A DNA stretch of 64,000 nucleotides from Samsoniella hepiali (Eukaryota; Ascomycota; Sordariomycetes; Hypocreales; Cordycipitaceae). The translations under genes and the position numbers were made by a program. The DNA is taken from contig LNDK02000066.1 in NCBI GenBank assembly GCA_001455915.2, forward strand, positions 1,736,001 to 1,800,000. Direction: 5' to 3'. The notes under the pieces were generated by a model. That model saw nothing but the letters and a program-made list of their open reading frames with translations. It was not told where the DNA came from and searched no databases. Of the stretch, positions 23,635 through 35,304 are shown one piece after another (positions within the stretch are counted from its first letter, which is position 1; every line of letters starts with the position of its first letter).

Positions 23635-25954
23635 TTCAGTCGAGGTCTTTTCCATTATGGGCCAGACATGGACATGCAGAAGTGAAGATGAGGGGGACAC
23701 AAAGGGTGGTCGGAGGTCCAAGGTAAATGACGTGGTGCAGGGAGCTGCGGGCAGGGGACAGCTGCGAACGGGAGCTGTAGTGGAGTTTTGTTCCAGCCGC
23801 ACGGATCTTTAGCGTAGGTATCGCAGCGATGCAGCTTGACAGGCCTCCATGACAAGATGATGGCGACAATATGATAAATACACAGATGTACAAGTATGAA
23901 TAACCATCTCTGTGCAATCACTAATTTTTCTTCAATTTTTCTTCAGTTTTTCATGCTCGTGACCAGTCCTGAGAGCCCAGATTTTGAGCCCCAGGGGAAG
24001 AGACAAAATCAGCCACCATGACGCTGTCAACCAGCTGAGCAGGGAAGCCAAAGCTTGGTGCTGCTGGTGTGGGGCGCCAACCGAGCTGAGATGGATGCGC
24101 CATCGGCGACAGGGTGCCTCGTTTGTTGGATTTGTTGGTGATATTAAATCGCTTGAAAATGAAATGAAAATGTGAAAATAGATGGTATTTTCTCAATAAA
24201 AAAACTGAACAGGCTTGGGCATTCCAAAGGTGCGAGACTGCGGAGGTGGCGGTGCTACCTTAATGATCGCCGCAAGGGCAGCCAGCCACACCAGCAGGAC
24301 GCCACAATCGGCCTCTGCGTTCGCCAGAGTGCACGGCGGTGGTTAGACTCGACGCAGCAGCAAGGGTATTTCAGAGACAGAGGCGACAAGATACCTCATT
24401 GTCATCGACGTGTGTCACAAATATGCTCGTGATGAGCAACTTAAATCATCGCCTCGCCCAAAGAAGAAGCTGGCACGGCAATTCAACCGGTCCCGATAAC
24501 GAGCTGGAAGCTAGCGGGGGCGATAACATGCATTGTCGCTATTGTACGGCTTCTCGCGGCTTCAAAACCATGAGATAATAACGGGAGACCTCCTGAGAGG
24601 AAAGATTTTGGGGGTCAAGATATATCCCCAGTAAACAGCACCTGTACGCGATCATCTGTGCTTGGCACTCGCTTATGCGATCGGTACTACCCGCCACTCC
24701 TCCTCGCTTTCAGCCTCTCAACTCCGCACTAATCATCAACTCATAAATCCATCTGATCCTCTTTCTGGGGAAGGTTGTGGTTGAAACCCCGCATCCATCG
24801 CGCCGCCTCTGCCCTATGGCTTATGGCTCCAAGCCAAGATTTGTAGTGTAAGCAGAGATATTTTCTGACAATAGTGTCACTTTTAAACAGCTGTTTTTGA
24901 TGTCAACATAGCTCTCTTCATTCAAGTTGAACCTATAAAGTTCTTTCCGAACCAAGGACGGTTCAGCAACGGCGGGTGAAACATCTGATTGAAGCTGCGG
25001 TGTCGCTTGCCGGCATTCTTCCATCGCCCTCGGGATTCGAGTCATACAAATGTTAGAAAATAAGCTTGCTATCTTTGCGAAGCTGGAATCTATAGTGACA
25101 TCAATCCATGATAGTTTAGGAAGGAGCCCGCTATGGTTCAAGTAAAGAATACCACCCTAAATTATGGCGCCTTTGTATTACCAGCCAATGAAGGGCTAGC
25201 ACATGATACAAGTGTGAACTTGGAGGTTTAAAAAGTTCCTGAGATAAAAATAGCGGAAATATCATTTAACCTCGATTTCAAGAAAGTAGTTCGAGTGTGT
25301 TGAGTGGGTTGGATGGCCACGCTAATCAGTTGGCGACAGGCCGACCGCAATACTACCTTCCTGTCTGAAGTAAAATTGCGACTTTCCAACCAACTTGTTC
25401 CACGCTATTCACCGGCCGCAAATCATCCATTAATAATTTCGGCTTGTCAATCGGCCTTCGCCATAGCAGGTGCCCATACTCAGCTGCCTAACCCGCCCCT
25501 ATCACCACACCAGATATTGCCACCATCGCCCCGGAACTTTTTATCCAAATAGGAAAGCGCTCATCTGAATCGTTTTCACAGATGCCAAGTCCTGTATCGA
25601 GCGCGTGTCGCATTTGCGCGGGGTAATAAAAACTGGACCATTTGGTGCCGGTAGCCGTGCTTTGAGCCACCTTCTTGAAAGGGACTGTAGTATGCCTGAT
25701 GCATTCATGGTATTGGCTCGGCTGCGATCTTCCTCCACTTGTGCTCTGTACCCGACTGCCCCGAGCTCTGCCGCTCAACTGGGACGGCATCACCCGCCTG
25801 TCGTCATGGCTGTGAGTAGAAGCGGGCCATTCTGCTCTTTATATCAGCAGATAGCAGGTCGCTTCATTATAAAAACCCCAGGTTCGCCTCCGGTTTATTT
25901 GTAGATTTGCACAGGATCGTCTCTCCCATCAACACTTCTCTTAAAGCCGCGGCA
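23635..25954. other. Gene-free interval, 2.3 kb
   Basis: Divergent promoter region of the TMEM16 gene (-) and the sedolisin gene (+). A minus-strand ORF of 106 codons at 24821-25141 and several shorter ones have no recognisable features. The final 90 bp contain a good TATA box for the sedolisin gene. Confidence 0.55.
25868..25875 (+). promoter_or_regulatory. TATA box of the sedolisin gene
   Basis: TATAAAAA lies 87 bp upstream of the sedolisin ATG at 25955, at the spacing expected for a highly expressed secreted protease. Inferred from sequence only. Confidence 0.55.
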
Positions 25955-27786
25955 ATGTATGCTTCACTTCTTCCTCTTCTTGCCGCTCTGGCGGCTGCCT
26001 CTCCGGCCAACCTCCAGATGACCCTGAAGCAGTCGCTTCACATGGTCCCTCAGGGCTGGGAAGTCCACTCTGATGCACCCGCCGACCAAAAGATCAACAT
26101 GCACATTGGTCTCAAGGAGCAGAACCTGGACCAGCTTCAGAAGCGTCTTTTGGAGATGAGCACCCCTGATCATGCCGACTACGGCAAGCACATGACCAAG
26201 GCCGAGATTGATGCCTTGACGGCCCCTACCAAGGAGACCGTGGAGTCGGTCGCCTCGTGGCTTTCTTCCCACGGCATCGAGGCTGGCCAAGTCTCCAACG
26301 GCCTGGTGCCCATCACCGTCACTGTTTCGCAGGCCGAGAAGATGCTTGGCACCAAGTACAAGGTCTACCACAACGCTGCCGAAGACAAGTACACCATCCG
26401 CACGACCGAGTACAGTCTCCCCCAGGCCGTGCATTCCGACGTCACCATGATTCAGCCCACCACCATGTTCAGCGACATGGGCATGATCAACCGCCAGCTC
26501 GTCGCTTCCAAGAAGACTGGCAACAAGGTCGCCCAGACTCCCAAGTCCAAGAGAGCTGGCTGCAGCGGTGGCTCCGTCAACCCCGCTTGCCTACGCAACT
26601 TGTATAACATCAACTATACTCCCAGCAGCAGCAAGTCTCTTCTTGGTGTTTGTGGCTACCTGGGCGAAGTGGCCGGTCAGGACGACCTGAGCAGTTTTCT
26701 CCAGGAGAACAACATCTCCAACGCCGGCGAGCTGTCGATTGAGCTCGTCAACGGCGGTACCAACGATGGCTCTGGCACCACCGAAGCTGATCTCGATATC
26801 GAGTAAGTGAATAGAAACCTGTGAAAATTTCTAACTGTCGTCTTCTAACTCTGGAAACAGGTACACTGTTGGCCTGAGCGCTGGTATCAACAATGTCTTC
26901 TACTCGACTGGTGGTAGCCCCCCGTGGAAGCCCGACTCTGGCAGCAACCCCAACAACAACACCAACGAACCCTACCTGGACTGGCTCAACTACATGCTCG
27001 CCAAGTCGGACCTTCCCCAGACCATCACTTCTTCCTACGGTGATGATGAGCAGACTGTCCCCAAGGACTACGCCGATAAAGTCTGCAACTTGTTCATGAA
27101 GCTGGGCGCTCGCGGTGTCAGCTTCATGGCCAGCTCTGGTGACGGTGGTGTTTCCGGCGGTCAGCCTACCAACTGCAAGGCCAACGATGGATCTGGCAAG
27201 ACCAAGTTCCTCCCTACCTGTAAGTACATACTGGCCGATCTCTTTCTCATATCTTACTAACCCTGATTGAACAGTCCCCGCCAGTTGCCCCTGGGTCACC
27301 GCTGTCGGTGGAACTCAGGGTACTCCTGAGACAGCCGCTGGTCTCTCGTCGGGCGGTTTCTCTGAATACTACGCTGCTCCCGACTACCAGTCGTCTGCCA
27401 CCTCCAAGTACGTTTCCAGCATTGGTACCAAGTACTCTGGACTGTACAACCCCAAGGGACGTGGTATCCCTGATGTTGCCGCCCAGGCTGAGAACTTCCA
27501 AACTGTCATCGCTGGCTACGACCAATACGTCAGCGGCACCAGTGCTGCTTCTCCCACGTTTGCTGCCGTTATTGCTCTGCTCAACGACTACCTCCTGTCC
27601 CAGGGCAAGGCTCCTCTGGGTTTCCTCAACCCCTGGCTGTACAGCAAGGCTGGCGCCGGCCTCAACGACATTACCTCTGGTAGCAACCCTGGCTGCAACA
27701 CTAATGGTTTCTCTGCTTCCCGCGGCTGGGATCCCGTCACTGGTCTGGGCACCCCTAACCTGGGCAAGCTCAAGCAGACTGTCTAA
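25955..27786 (+). CDS. Secreted sedolisin (S53) tripeptidyl-peptidase-like protease
   Basis: Three exons: 25955-26802, 26861-27219 and 27275-27786, 572 aa. The introns are 58 and 55 bp, with GTAAGT donors. Signal peptide at the N-terminus (LLPLLAALAAASP); Pro-kumamolisin activation domain about residues 20-190; a likely processing site at KSKR near residue 199; then the S53 catalytic domain. Catalytic residues are visible: Glu277 and Asp281 in TTEADLD, the oxyanion Asp377 in SSGDGGV, and Ser492 in SGTSAASP. The calcium-binding C-terminal loop is GWDPVTGLGTPN. Family role: acid serine-carboxyl peptidase, secreted, removing tripeptides from protein N-termini for nutrition. Endo- versus tripeptidyl-peptidase activity cannot be told from sequence alone. 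The ATG at 25955 directly precedes the signal peptide; the frame is open further upstream without another ATG. Confidence 0.95.
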
Positions 27787-28450
27787 GATGGTTGATCTCT
27801 CTCGCAGGCGTATAGGCGCTGCATTATGCTGCGTGCTATGGCTGGCAGAATGCAGAAATATCAACTGCAGTACATATTTTACCACATTTATATATTTCAA
27901 GTTTTTTCAAGTTTTTGAATCATATTCTCACATTGAGCGATACTCACTTATTATACGGACAAGACAATAGAACAAATTGCCGTCCCGAAATGGAGCTTTT
28001 CTGCGCTGCAGCACTCTGGCTTAGTGGCGTGCTGAAAACATGTCTTTGACTGGAACCAGATTTGTTTTATTAATTAATATCATTTTAGAAGAATTTTTGA
28101 GTAAGCGGTTCAGGAAAGAAATCGTTGTTCTGTAGACCGTAGCCCTATTACAGGGAGTCGTAAACGTGGGCGGCAGCACTGGATGAGCGACGTCCGATCT
28201 ACAGGGCCCGACACGCTGTCGGTCCACTGTGAGGACCGCTAGCTAGCGATGGGTACTTCAGCATACTCACTGCTGCAGTGCGATAGCAAGTACCTTCCCG
28301 ACAGCTCGCCGCCCCTCACCAGCTCAACATACCTATCAACAATGCTTAATCCTCGTCCACTCCGGTTGCGCTGACAATCGGGACAGCTCTTGTCACCTTC
28401 ACCTGCACTCAATCTCGCCGGACCGCGCCAGAGTCGACATTTTGCCCAAA
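27787..28450. other. Intergenic, 3' of sedolisin and 5' of phosphoesterase
   Basis: About 660 bp. The first 350 bp are A/T-rich and presumably hold the sedolisin 3' UTR. The last 150 bp are pyrimidine-rich and presumably the phosphoesterase promoter. No gene was seen. Confidence 0.6.
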
Positions 28451-29533
28451 ATGGGTCTGTTGCAGTCCCTCGGCCTGCGGCGCGCCTCGCAGTGGCAGCG
28501 CCTCACCGTGCTGGACCACCTCCTGCTCTCGCCGCTCACCTTTCTCACCATCACGCTCTACCACGTCCTGGTGTGGCTGCGCGGGCGGCCCTTTCGCCCG
28601 CCGCGCGGCAAGGCGCCCGTCCGCGTCGTGTGCATCTCGGACACGCACGACCGGACCGTCGACGTGCCCGACGGCGACATCCTCGTCCACGCCGGCGACC
28701 TCACCAACGCGGGCACCGCGGCCGACATCCAGAAGCAGCTCGACTGGCTCAGCAGCTTTGACCACGCGGTCAAGATTGTGGTGGCGGGGAATCACGACAG
28801 CTACTTTGACCCCAGGTCGCGCCGGGAGGAAGATGTGCGCAGCAAGGCGAAACTCCAGCTGGGGGACATTTTGTTCCTGCAGGGCGACATGACGGTGCAA
28901 GAGGTCAATGGGCGCAAGATTAGCATCTTTGGTGCCGGCGATGTACCTGAATGCGGGCCACAAGAGTTTGCGTACGTTGATTTGAAAGGAAATGCAGATG
29001 TGCTTTCTTGTGCTGACCTGAATAGCTTCCAATATACTCCCGTCACACAGCCATGGTACAACAGAATACCGCCTCAGACAGATATTCTCATCACACATAC
29101 TCCGCCTGTATGTATCTTCTGAAAGCACTCAGCCCCAATTGTAGCACGTTCTCATAATTCGCAGAAACACCACCTCGATCTTGGCCTCGGATGCCCGCAT
29201 CTCCTGCGCGAAGCATGGCGCGTGAAGCCGCGCCTGCACATCTTTGGCCACTGCCACTGGGCCTATGGCCAAGAGCCCATTTACTTTGACGAAATGCAGG
29301 CCGCGTACGAGACGCTTCTCTCGCGCCCGCGCCGCGGCGCCGTGATGGATTTCGTCCCCAACCGATCCTGGATCTACATGTGGAAGGTCGTCTACTACGG
29401 CGTGCAGGGCGTGGCCTGGAAATGGCTGATGGGCGGCCCCCGAGGCAACCAGGGCAGCATCATGGTCAATGCCGCGCAAATGTACGGTGACACCGACCGC
29501 ATCAAGTCGCGTGCCGTCGTGGTGGACATTTGA
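28451..29533 (+). CDS. Membrane-anchored calcineurin-like metallophosphoesterase
   Basis: Three exons: 28451-28971, 29026-29107 and 29165-29533, 323 aa. Introns are 54 bp (GTACGT..TAG) and 57 bp (GTATGT..CAG), both in frame. One hydrophobic segment at about residues 27-45 is followed by the phosphoesterase domain. The metal-binding blocks are all present: D64 and H66 in ISDTHDR, D83 in HAGDLT, N114-H115-D116 in AGNHD, H in ITHTPP, and the paired His in FGHCHWAYG. The spacing matches the MPPED1/2 (UPF0046-like) branch rather than the protein phosphatase branch. These enzymes hydrolyse phosphodiesters or monoesters with two metal ions; the natural substrate in fungi is unknown. The stop lies 60 bp from the stop of the convergent lysoplasmalogenase-like gene. 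The ATG at 28451 is the first in frame with the membrane segment. Confidence 0.9.
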
Positions 29534-29593
29534 ACGCACATAACATGTACATATATTTACCTCTTCGAAGAGTGCAAAAACTAGCTATCGACC

Positions 29594-30262
29594 TTAGAAG
29601 CCAGCCGCAATTAGAAACTGGCCCGAATAATACAAGATCCAAACTGCATGCTGCATCCACGGCCGGTGGCCCGACTCGCGCGCCACCACAAACTCCTCGG
29701 TCGCCAGGATCGAGTCGGACAGCGCAAAGAGCACGCCGCCCACGACAATCGTCTCGCTCCGCACCGTCAGCACCGCCAGCACCATGGTCAGAATCGTCGC
29801 CGTATAGATGAGAATCGGCGCCCGCAGCGCGCCCGCCACCCGCGGCATCAGCACGGCCGCCATGCCCGGCGCCAGCAGCATCATCGCCGCCGCCACGCCC
29901 TGCCGCCACGTGTCGGCCTCGATCTGCGGGCGACCGCTGCCGAGCCCGGCAAACAGCGCGACGTAGAAGAGGTGCGCGACCAGGAAGCTGCCCAGGCCGG
30001 CAAGGAAGTTGGCCTCGCCGGGCCACGCGAGGAAGGCGTCGCCCAAGGCGCCGAGCGCCAGCGCGGGCACGAGGAGGGACGTGCGGCCGGCGCGCAGCGC
30101 GGCAAAGCACGCGAGCAGCGCCGTCGACAGCGTCTTGTACAGCATGCGCGTCTTGCTGGGCGCGGCGCGAACGTGGACGAGGTACAGCACGGACGAGGCG
30201 ACGGAGACGGCAATCACGGCCGTCTCCGTGGGGTCGTTGCCCTGCAGACGTGTCCAGTCCAT
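29594..30262 (-). CDS. YhhN/TMEM86 family membrane protein (lysoplasmalogenase-like)
   Basis: Single exon, 222 aa, about seven or eight membrane helices from residue 15 to the C-terminus. The two family-typical aspartates sit in membrane segments: LGDAFLAWPG in the middle and FALSDSILA near the end. TMEM86 proteins in animals hydrolyse the vinyl-ether bond of lysoplasmalogens. Fungi are generally not rich in plasmalogens, so the substrate here is open. The gene is convergent with the metallophosphoesterase with only 60 bp between stops. GC content is high throughout. Confidence 0.88.
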   Translation of the reverse strand: MDWTRLQGNDPTETAVIAVSVASSVLYLVHVRAAPSKTRMLYKTLSTALLACFAALRAGRTSLLVPALALGALGDAFLAWPGEANFLAGLGSFLVAHLFYVALFAGLGSGRPQIEADTWRQGVAAAMMLLAPGMAAVLMPRVAGALRAPILIYTATILTMVLAVLTVRSETIVVGGVLFALSDSILATEEFVVARESGHRPWMQHAVWILYYSGQFLIAAGF

Positions 30263-30967
30263 GATTTTGATGTCGAAATGGTTGCTTGCGGAGAAGCCGG
30301 GGCGCTAGGTTCGTGTCAGCTCGGCAGACGCCGAGATGGGGGTTGTACACAAAAGGTGTGTGGGTGGGCAATGGCACTTACATGCTGAGTCGTGAAACAC
30401 GGTCCAATTGGATGTCAAGGTTCGTTGATGGATTGGTCAGTGAAGAGTATGGACTTCGGATGACAGCTATATATTAGGAAACGGGCAACGGGCCATTGTA
30501 GCACTCCGTACTTACATTGCGGAGAAGTCCTGGCCGCTCTAACTATCCTCAGCCCTCCGGGGCTGAAGCTCAGAAGTGGCTAAAAGGTATAAGTGAAAGT
30601 GGAGGTTCATATGAGCTACTGGTACAAGGTTGTCACAAAGTCTTCCAGCGAGTCAAAGTATTTTAAAAAAGAATTTTGAACTGTTTGTAGTTTATAGCTA
30701 AGTTTATCGCTCTGTCGACGATCTAAATATTAAAAATGCCTGCAAACTGTGTGCTCAACAAATTGTTGCACGCCTTGGTGCAGTTGTATACAAACTAATA
30801 GGAATCCAAGAAAATAAAAGGCAGAATCGCTGATGCAGTAACGTGTCAGTTGTGTCTAAATATGTAGACCCTCCTCCATATGGTATCATGTCAATCTGTT
30901 TCCGTCCATCTTCCAATCTTAACGATATTCAAAAAATAATGTCTGTGTTGCTTTGTGTGTCACATCT
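30263..30967. other. Intergenic, 5' of YhhN gene and 3' of GH16-WSC gene
   Basis: About 700 bp; the right part (30650-30960) is A/T-rich and probably carries the 3' UTR of the GH16-WSC gene. No gene was recognised. Confidence 0.6.
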
Positions 30968-33900
30968 TCACAGAAGAAGAGCCATGGCCAGCATGGTGGT
31001 GAAAAGCAGCGACGTCGCCTTCAGGCCAGAAGCACCAGCGACAACGGGGACAGTTGAAGGGACCGCAGGACGGGCATTGCCGCTCGAAGGAGACGGGCCC
31101 TTGCCGTTGTAGGCGGGAGGCACATCGCCGTTCGAAGGGGGAGCGGGAGGGGCCTTGCTGTTCGAAGGAGGAGGGACCTTGGTGCTGGAGGCGGGAGGCG
31201 CGTCGCCATGAGGAGCGTGTGGCTCGTTTCCACTAGGCGCGTGAGGCTCGTTGCCATTGGGAGCATGAGGCTCGTTGCCATTGGGAGAATGAGGCTCATT
31301 GCCGTGGGGGGTGGAGGGCACATCGCCATGAGGAGGGGGAGGCGCGTGGACGCTAGTCGGCGTCGCGATGGTCGAGCAAGGGACAGTCAGGGTCACGGTA
31401 TTCTCGCCGTGGCGTCCGCACGCGGAGCAAGTGACAACCTTTGTCTCCATGGACACGGTCATGGCCGGAGGAGGCGTCTCCGTGCAGCCACAGTGAACCT
31501 CGACAATGGTGGTCACATACTCCTTGTTGATCACCTTGGTGGGGTTGGCGGGGTCGACAGTCTGGTAGTGGACGGTGGTCACGACGGTGCTGGTGGTGCT
31601 GGTGCCGCCAACAACTTGAGTCGCACCGGCAGTGCTGACCGCAGCAAAGACGGTGGGCGCGATGATGGCAGGAGGGGAGTGAGGGGTCTGGATGCCCATG
31701 CCAGGAGGCTGCTTGGGAGGCTCCTCCTTGGCCACCGCCGCGTAGACGGTGAGCAAGAAGTCGGCGGCCTCGCGGCGGCCCAGCTTGGTAGCGCCAGCGC
31801 GAGCGTGGACAGACTTGAGCATCGGCCAGCGGGCGGCGTGGACGGCGCGGCCAACAAAGGTCGAGTTCAGGAACAGGCCGGGAGGCGCAGAGCCGCTCGC
31901 CTCGGGCGCCGGGGCCGAGCTGCTGCTGCTGCTGCTGACGCCAGTCTGCAGCGCGCTCTCGGGTGCGGTCGAGTTGGTTACCTTGGGCTGGGGGAAGACG
32001 GGAATGGTGACCTCGACAACGTCTGCAGAGCTCGTCGTCGTGGAGCTGCTCGTGTTGAACCTGGCAACGGGGACGACGGGGACGATGGCGGTGGTGGGCG
32101 GCGTCGCAACAGAAGAGCTGAACCCGGCGACGCTGGAGACCAGCGCGCTGGAGTTGGAGGGCCCGGTGCCGTTGAACTTGGCCGAAGGGCTGGCAACGAC
32201 GGTGGTCGTGGTGGTGGCGTTGAACTTTGCCCCGGGGACGCCGGTGCCGCTTGGGGTGGGCCGTTCAGGTCTGGGAGAGTTGCTGTTGCCCGCGGTGCCG
32301 CTAGGGGTGGGCCGTTCAGGTCTGGGAGAGTTGTTGTTGCCCGCGGTGCCGTTGACAAAGGCGCTAGGAACGGCGTCGTCGGTGGCAAGGGGCATGGGGA
32401 CGCTGCCGGAGAAGGAGCCGGACGTCTGCGGGCGGGTAACGTTGGCCTTGGCGCCGATGGCGCCGTCGGTCAGGTCGCCGCCGTTCCTCTTGACGCGGCC
32501 GCCGCAGAACTGGCTGCTGTCGCCGGGGCAGGCCGTGTCGCAGGCGTCGGCGCTGACGCGCGTGTCGGCGTCGAGCTCCGCCGCGCAGTAGCAGCTGGTG
32601 TCGAAGACGCCGGCGTACTTTTTGCCACTGCAGAGCTCCGTGCACTGGTCGAGGTCCATGTCGGCGCTGTCGGCCACCTTGTCAAACGAGCGGAAGTCGC
32701 TGCTGGAGCCGAAGCAGCCCAGGTAGGAAAAGTCGTTGAGGCTGGCCGGGTTGGCGTGCGTCTTGCCGTTGGGCACAGGCAGCGTGGCGCTCGGGATGGG
32801 ACCGCTGCCGGTAGTGATGGCAGCAGTGGCCACCGAGGTGTTGTTGCTGGCGGCGGCTAAGCGTGTGGATGTGCCGTTGCTCGGCAGAGACGAGCTGTTG
32901 GCCGCCGGGAAGCGCGTAAAGGTGGCATTGTTGCCAGGGGCGGTGCCGGGGAAGCGCGTGGGGGCAGGTTCGGAGATGCCGCTTGCCTGGCTGAGACGGG
33001 TAGTGAAGCTGGCCGACGGGCTGCTGCTGCTGCTGGACGGCGTGCTGCCGCCCGCGCCCTGGACGTACGCGTCAATGTAGTTGACGTCCCAGTAGGCATT
33101 GGCAAAGGCGGCCGGGTTCTTGGCCACCCACTCGGAGCAAGTCGGCGCGAGCGCGGAGCAGCCGTCGCTCGCCCAGACGGCGTTGCCGTAGTCGCCGCAA
33201 AAGTTGATGTTGAGGACGATGCTCATGTCGCGAAAGTGAGACTTGACGTCGCAGCTGGCGCCGCCGTAGACGGCCTGCGGCTTGCCCCAGCCCTCGGGCT
33301 CGGGCTTCTTGGCCGCAATGTCGGCGGGCGCGTCGCCGCGGGCAAAGTGCCAGACCTTGATGTACTCGTCGTCCCACTGCATGGCGTAGGTGCCGCCGCC
33401 GACGGCGTTGAAGGTGTCGCCGTACGACGCCGCGTCGCTGGCCGGCGGCACGTAGCCGCAGCCAATGTTGGCGGTGCCGACGTCGCAGTTCTTGTCCTGC
33501 GGCGCGCCAGAGGCCATGCTCAGGACGTCCTCGCCGAGCTGGCAGCCGGGGCCCGTGTGCGCCGAGATGATGTTGCGATGGGCGGTGTTGGCGCCCTCGA
33601 TGATGTCAATCTCGCCGCCGCGGGGCCAGTCGGGTCCGTAGGCCCAGACTACGACATGCGTGTCAGTTGCAAAGTGGTTTTGCTGTCAGTGGTGAGGTTT
33701 TTGAAACTTACAGGCTGGCCATACACCGCACTGCGACGGCGGCATGTGGAGAAAGTCGCCGATGAAGAGGCCGTGGTTGTAGGCATACTTGCTCTCGATG
33801 CGGATGCTCGGGCGTCCTTCGGTCACGTTGTAGGCGTTGGTGTGGTCGACGCCGATGCGGACAACGCCCGTCTGCTCGTCGACGGCAAAGAGCCCTTGGC

Positions 33901-34021
33901 TGGCCGCGTTCTTCTGGCTTTGGTACTTGACAAAGCCGTTGGAGTAGTCGCGCGTGTCGATCCAGTTGAAGCCGTTGATGAGAGCGTCACCGGCATACGA
34001 GGTCACCAGAGAGTAGGCCAT
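30968..34021 (-). CDS. GH16 glucanase-like, WSC-domain, GPI-type wall protein
   Basis: Two exons, 34021-33712 and 33648-30968, joined across a 63 bp GTAAGT..TAG intron; 996 aa. Residues 1-300 are a GH16 domain with the catalytic motif GGEIDIIEG (E116, D118, E121) and QCGVWPAFWAYGPDWP before it. A Ser/Thr-rich linker leads to a WSC domain (about 405-490) with eight or more cysteines. About 450 residues of Ser/Thr/Pro/Asn-rich sequence follow, with a duplicated 17-residue block (SPRPERPTPSGT) and an eight-residue GNEPHAPN-type repeat. The C-terminus is a hydrophobic run (TSLLFTTMLAMALLL) after small residues, as in GPI signals. Family role: hydrolysis or transglycosylation of beta-1,3(1,4)-glucan at the cell surface; WSC is a carbohydrate-binding or stress-sensor domain. 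Oddly, no signal peptide precedes MAYSLVTSYAG. A TATATA element lies ~190 bp upstream. Confidence 0.9.
31204..31320. repeat. 24-bp coding repeat in GH16-WSC gene
   Basis: About five copies of a 24-bp unit encode GNEPH(A/S)P(N/S/H) octapeptides in the C-terminal linker of the wall protein. The copies keep the reading frame, so length changes would alter the stalk and not the enzyme. Confidence 0.8.
32244..32345. repeat. 51-bp direct duplication in GH16-WSC gene
   Basis: Two adjacent 51-bp copies (32244-32294 and 32295-32345) differ at only two or three bases and encode the SPRPERPTPSGT block twice. The near-identity suggests a recent in-frame duplication. Confidence 0.85.
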
Positions 34022-35304
34022 GCTGGGCACTTGTGACGGTTGAGAAGTGAGAGTCGGTCTGTCCCTTGGACACTAGAGACTGGGGATTGAGAGGTTCCCG
34101 AATCGAGAGAAGGCTCTTCAAGTCTCCAGTGTGTTGAACAGGTGATGGTGATGAGAAAAAAGAAGGTTCTGGAGAGAAATGATGATGAGTTGTCGGGACA
34201 GCGACAAGACTATATACCTTACCCCCCTGTCGAGAAGTTAGACAAAGTTCTTGCGCACCCAGCGTCATGTTGGAATGGGGAAATTGGGACAAGGTGAGGC
34301 TGGGCGACTATCAGAGACATTGCCATTTCCGATAGCTCAGGGAATAAAGAAGGGACTAAAACGGCCCTTCCTTACGCCACGTAGTGGTTGGTAGCGCCAG
34401 GGAGTAGAGTGCAGCATTCCAGTGCCAGGCGAATCCGCAAAGTGTGCCTGGTGGCGGCGAACAATGGGCAAGGCTTGCCCCCCGCCGGCACTCGTCTGGC
34501 CCACGGCAAGCAGGTGAGTTGAGACATGATACCCCTGTCTCGCATGGGAGCGGAGGCATCTAGTCTGGTTCCTGGACCGTGGCTTGCTTTCGGGCCAATA
34601 GGGACGACGAAGGGCGAGTGCATGTCTTACAAGTGAGTCCGGATGCGGTCACTGGGTCGACTTTTTGGCATGACGCCACGGAGAATTCTCCAAGACATGC
34701 ACGTTAATAGCGCGTTCTTTGCCCAGCATCTAGCTTGAGCGGGCCGTCTTTATCGTTGTGCCTGGTCCACGAGGGCGAAGGGTCCCCTTCCCATGCCCAG
34801 GGCTGGCCGGGGCGCCATCGCCAACATTCCACAAACCGCCGTCGATTCCTCAACGGCGCCACCTGATTGGCTCACGGCGCATCTTGCATGCCTCAGCAAG
34901 GCTGACCCATCACAACGCTTGCGCAGCAGACCATGAATTTTGCGTTGATTCTTTTTTTTTCTTCATTGTACTAGGGTAGGGGTATTAAAAAATTTGAAAC
35001 GCCAACGGAGATATGCAATCGCCCACCTTGAGAAAAAAAAGATACCACCTGATATAACGTACATGACCATTTGCGTCCCCCCATTCCCAAAGCATCGAGA
35101 CTCAAGTATAGATCATTTTTTTCCTTTATGAAAATCTCCGTCCAGGCAAGAAAGGCAAATTGAGTGAATGGGCTGACGTGCGCCCCTCTTGCTCCTCTTT
35201 CTGATATATGACCCACGTGCTTGCTGCCCTTTTCGTTGCCCTTTTCGTCGGTATTATCGGCATCACCGAGCCTTCATATTCCGCTTCTGCGCAACGATGC
35301 AATA
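34022..35304. other. Intergenic, 1.3 kb
   Basis: It contains the promoter side of the GH16-WSC gene and the 3' flank of peroxin 12, both on the minus strand. ORFs are short. No further gene was seen. Confidence 0.6.
34211..34216 (-). promoter_or_regulatory. TATA-like element of GH16-WSC gene
   Basis: TATATA about 190 bp upstream of the ATG at 34021. No other ATG lies between it and the chosen start, which supports 34021 as the start unless a short upstream exon was missed. Confidence 0.35.

Noticed and set aside
24821..25141. A 106-codon minus-strand ORF between TMEM16 and sedolisin
   Set aside because: It has no recognisable domain, no neighbouring exons that extend it, and a length expected by chance in A/T-balanced DNA.
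31208..32860. A 550-codon plus-strand ORF inside the GH16-WSC gene
   Set aside because: It is antisense to the Ser/Thr/Pro-rich stalk; its Gly/Arg/Val-rich, repetitive translation reflects the complement of that repeat-rich sequence.
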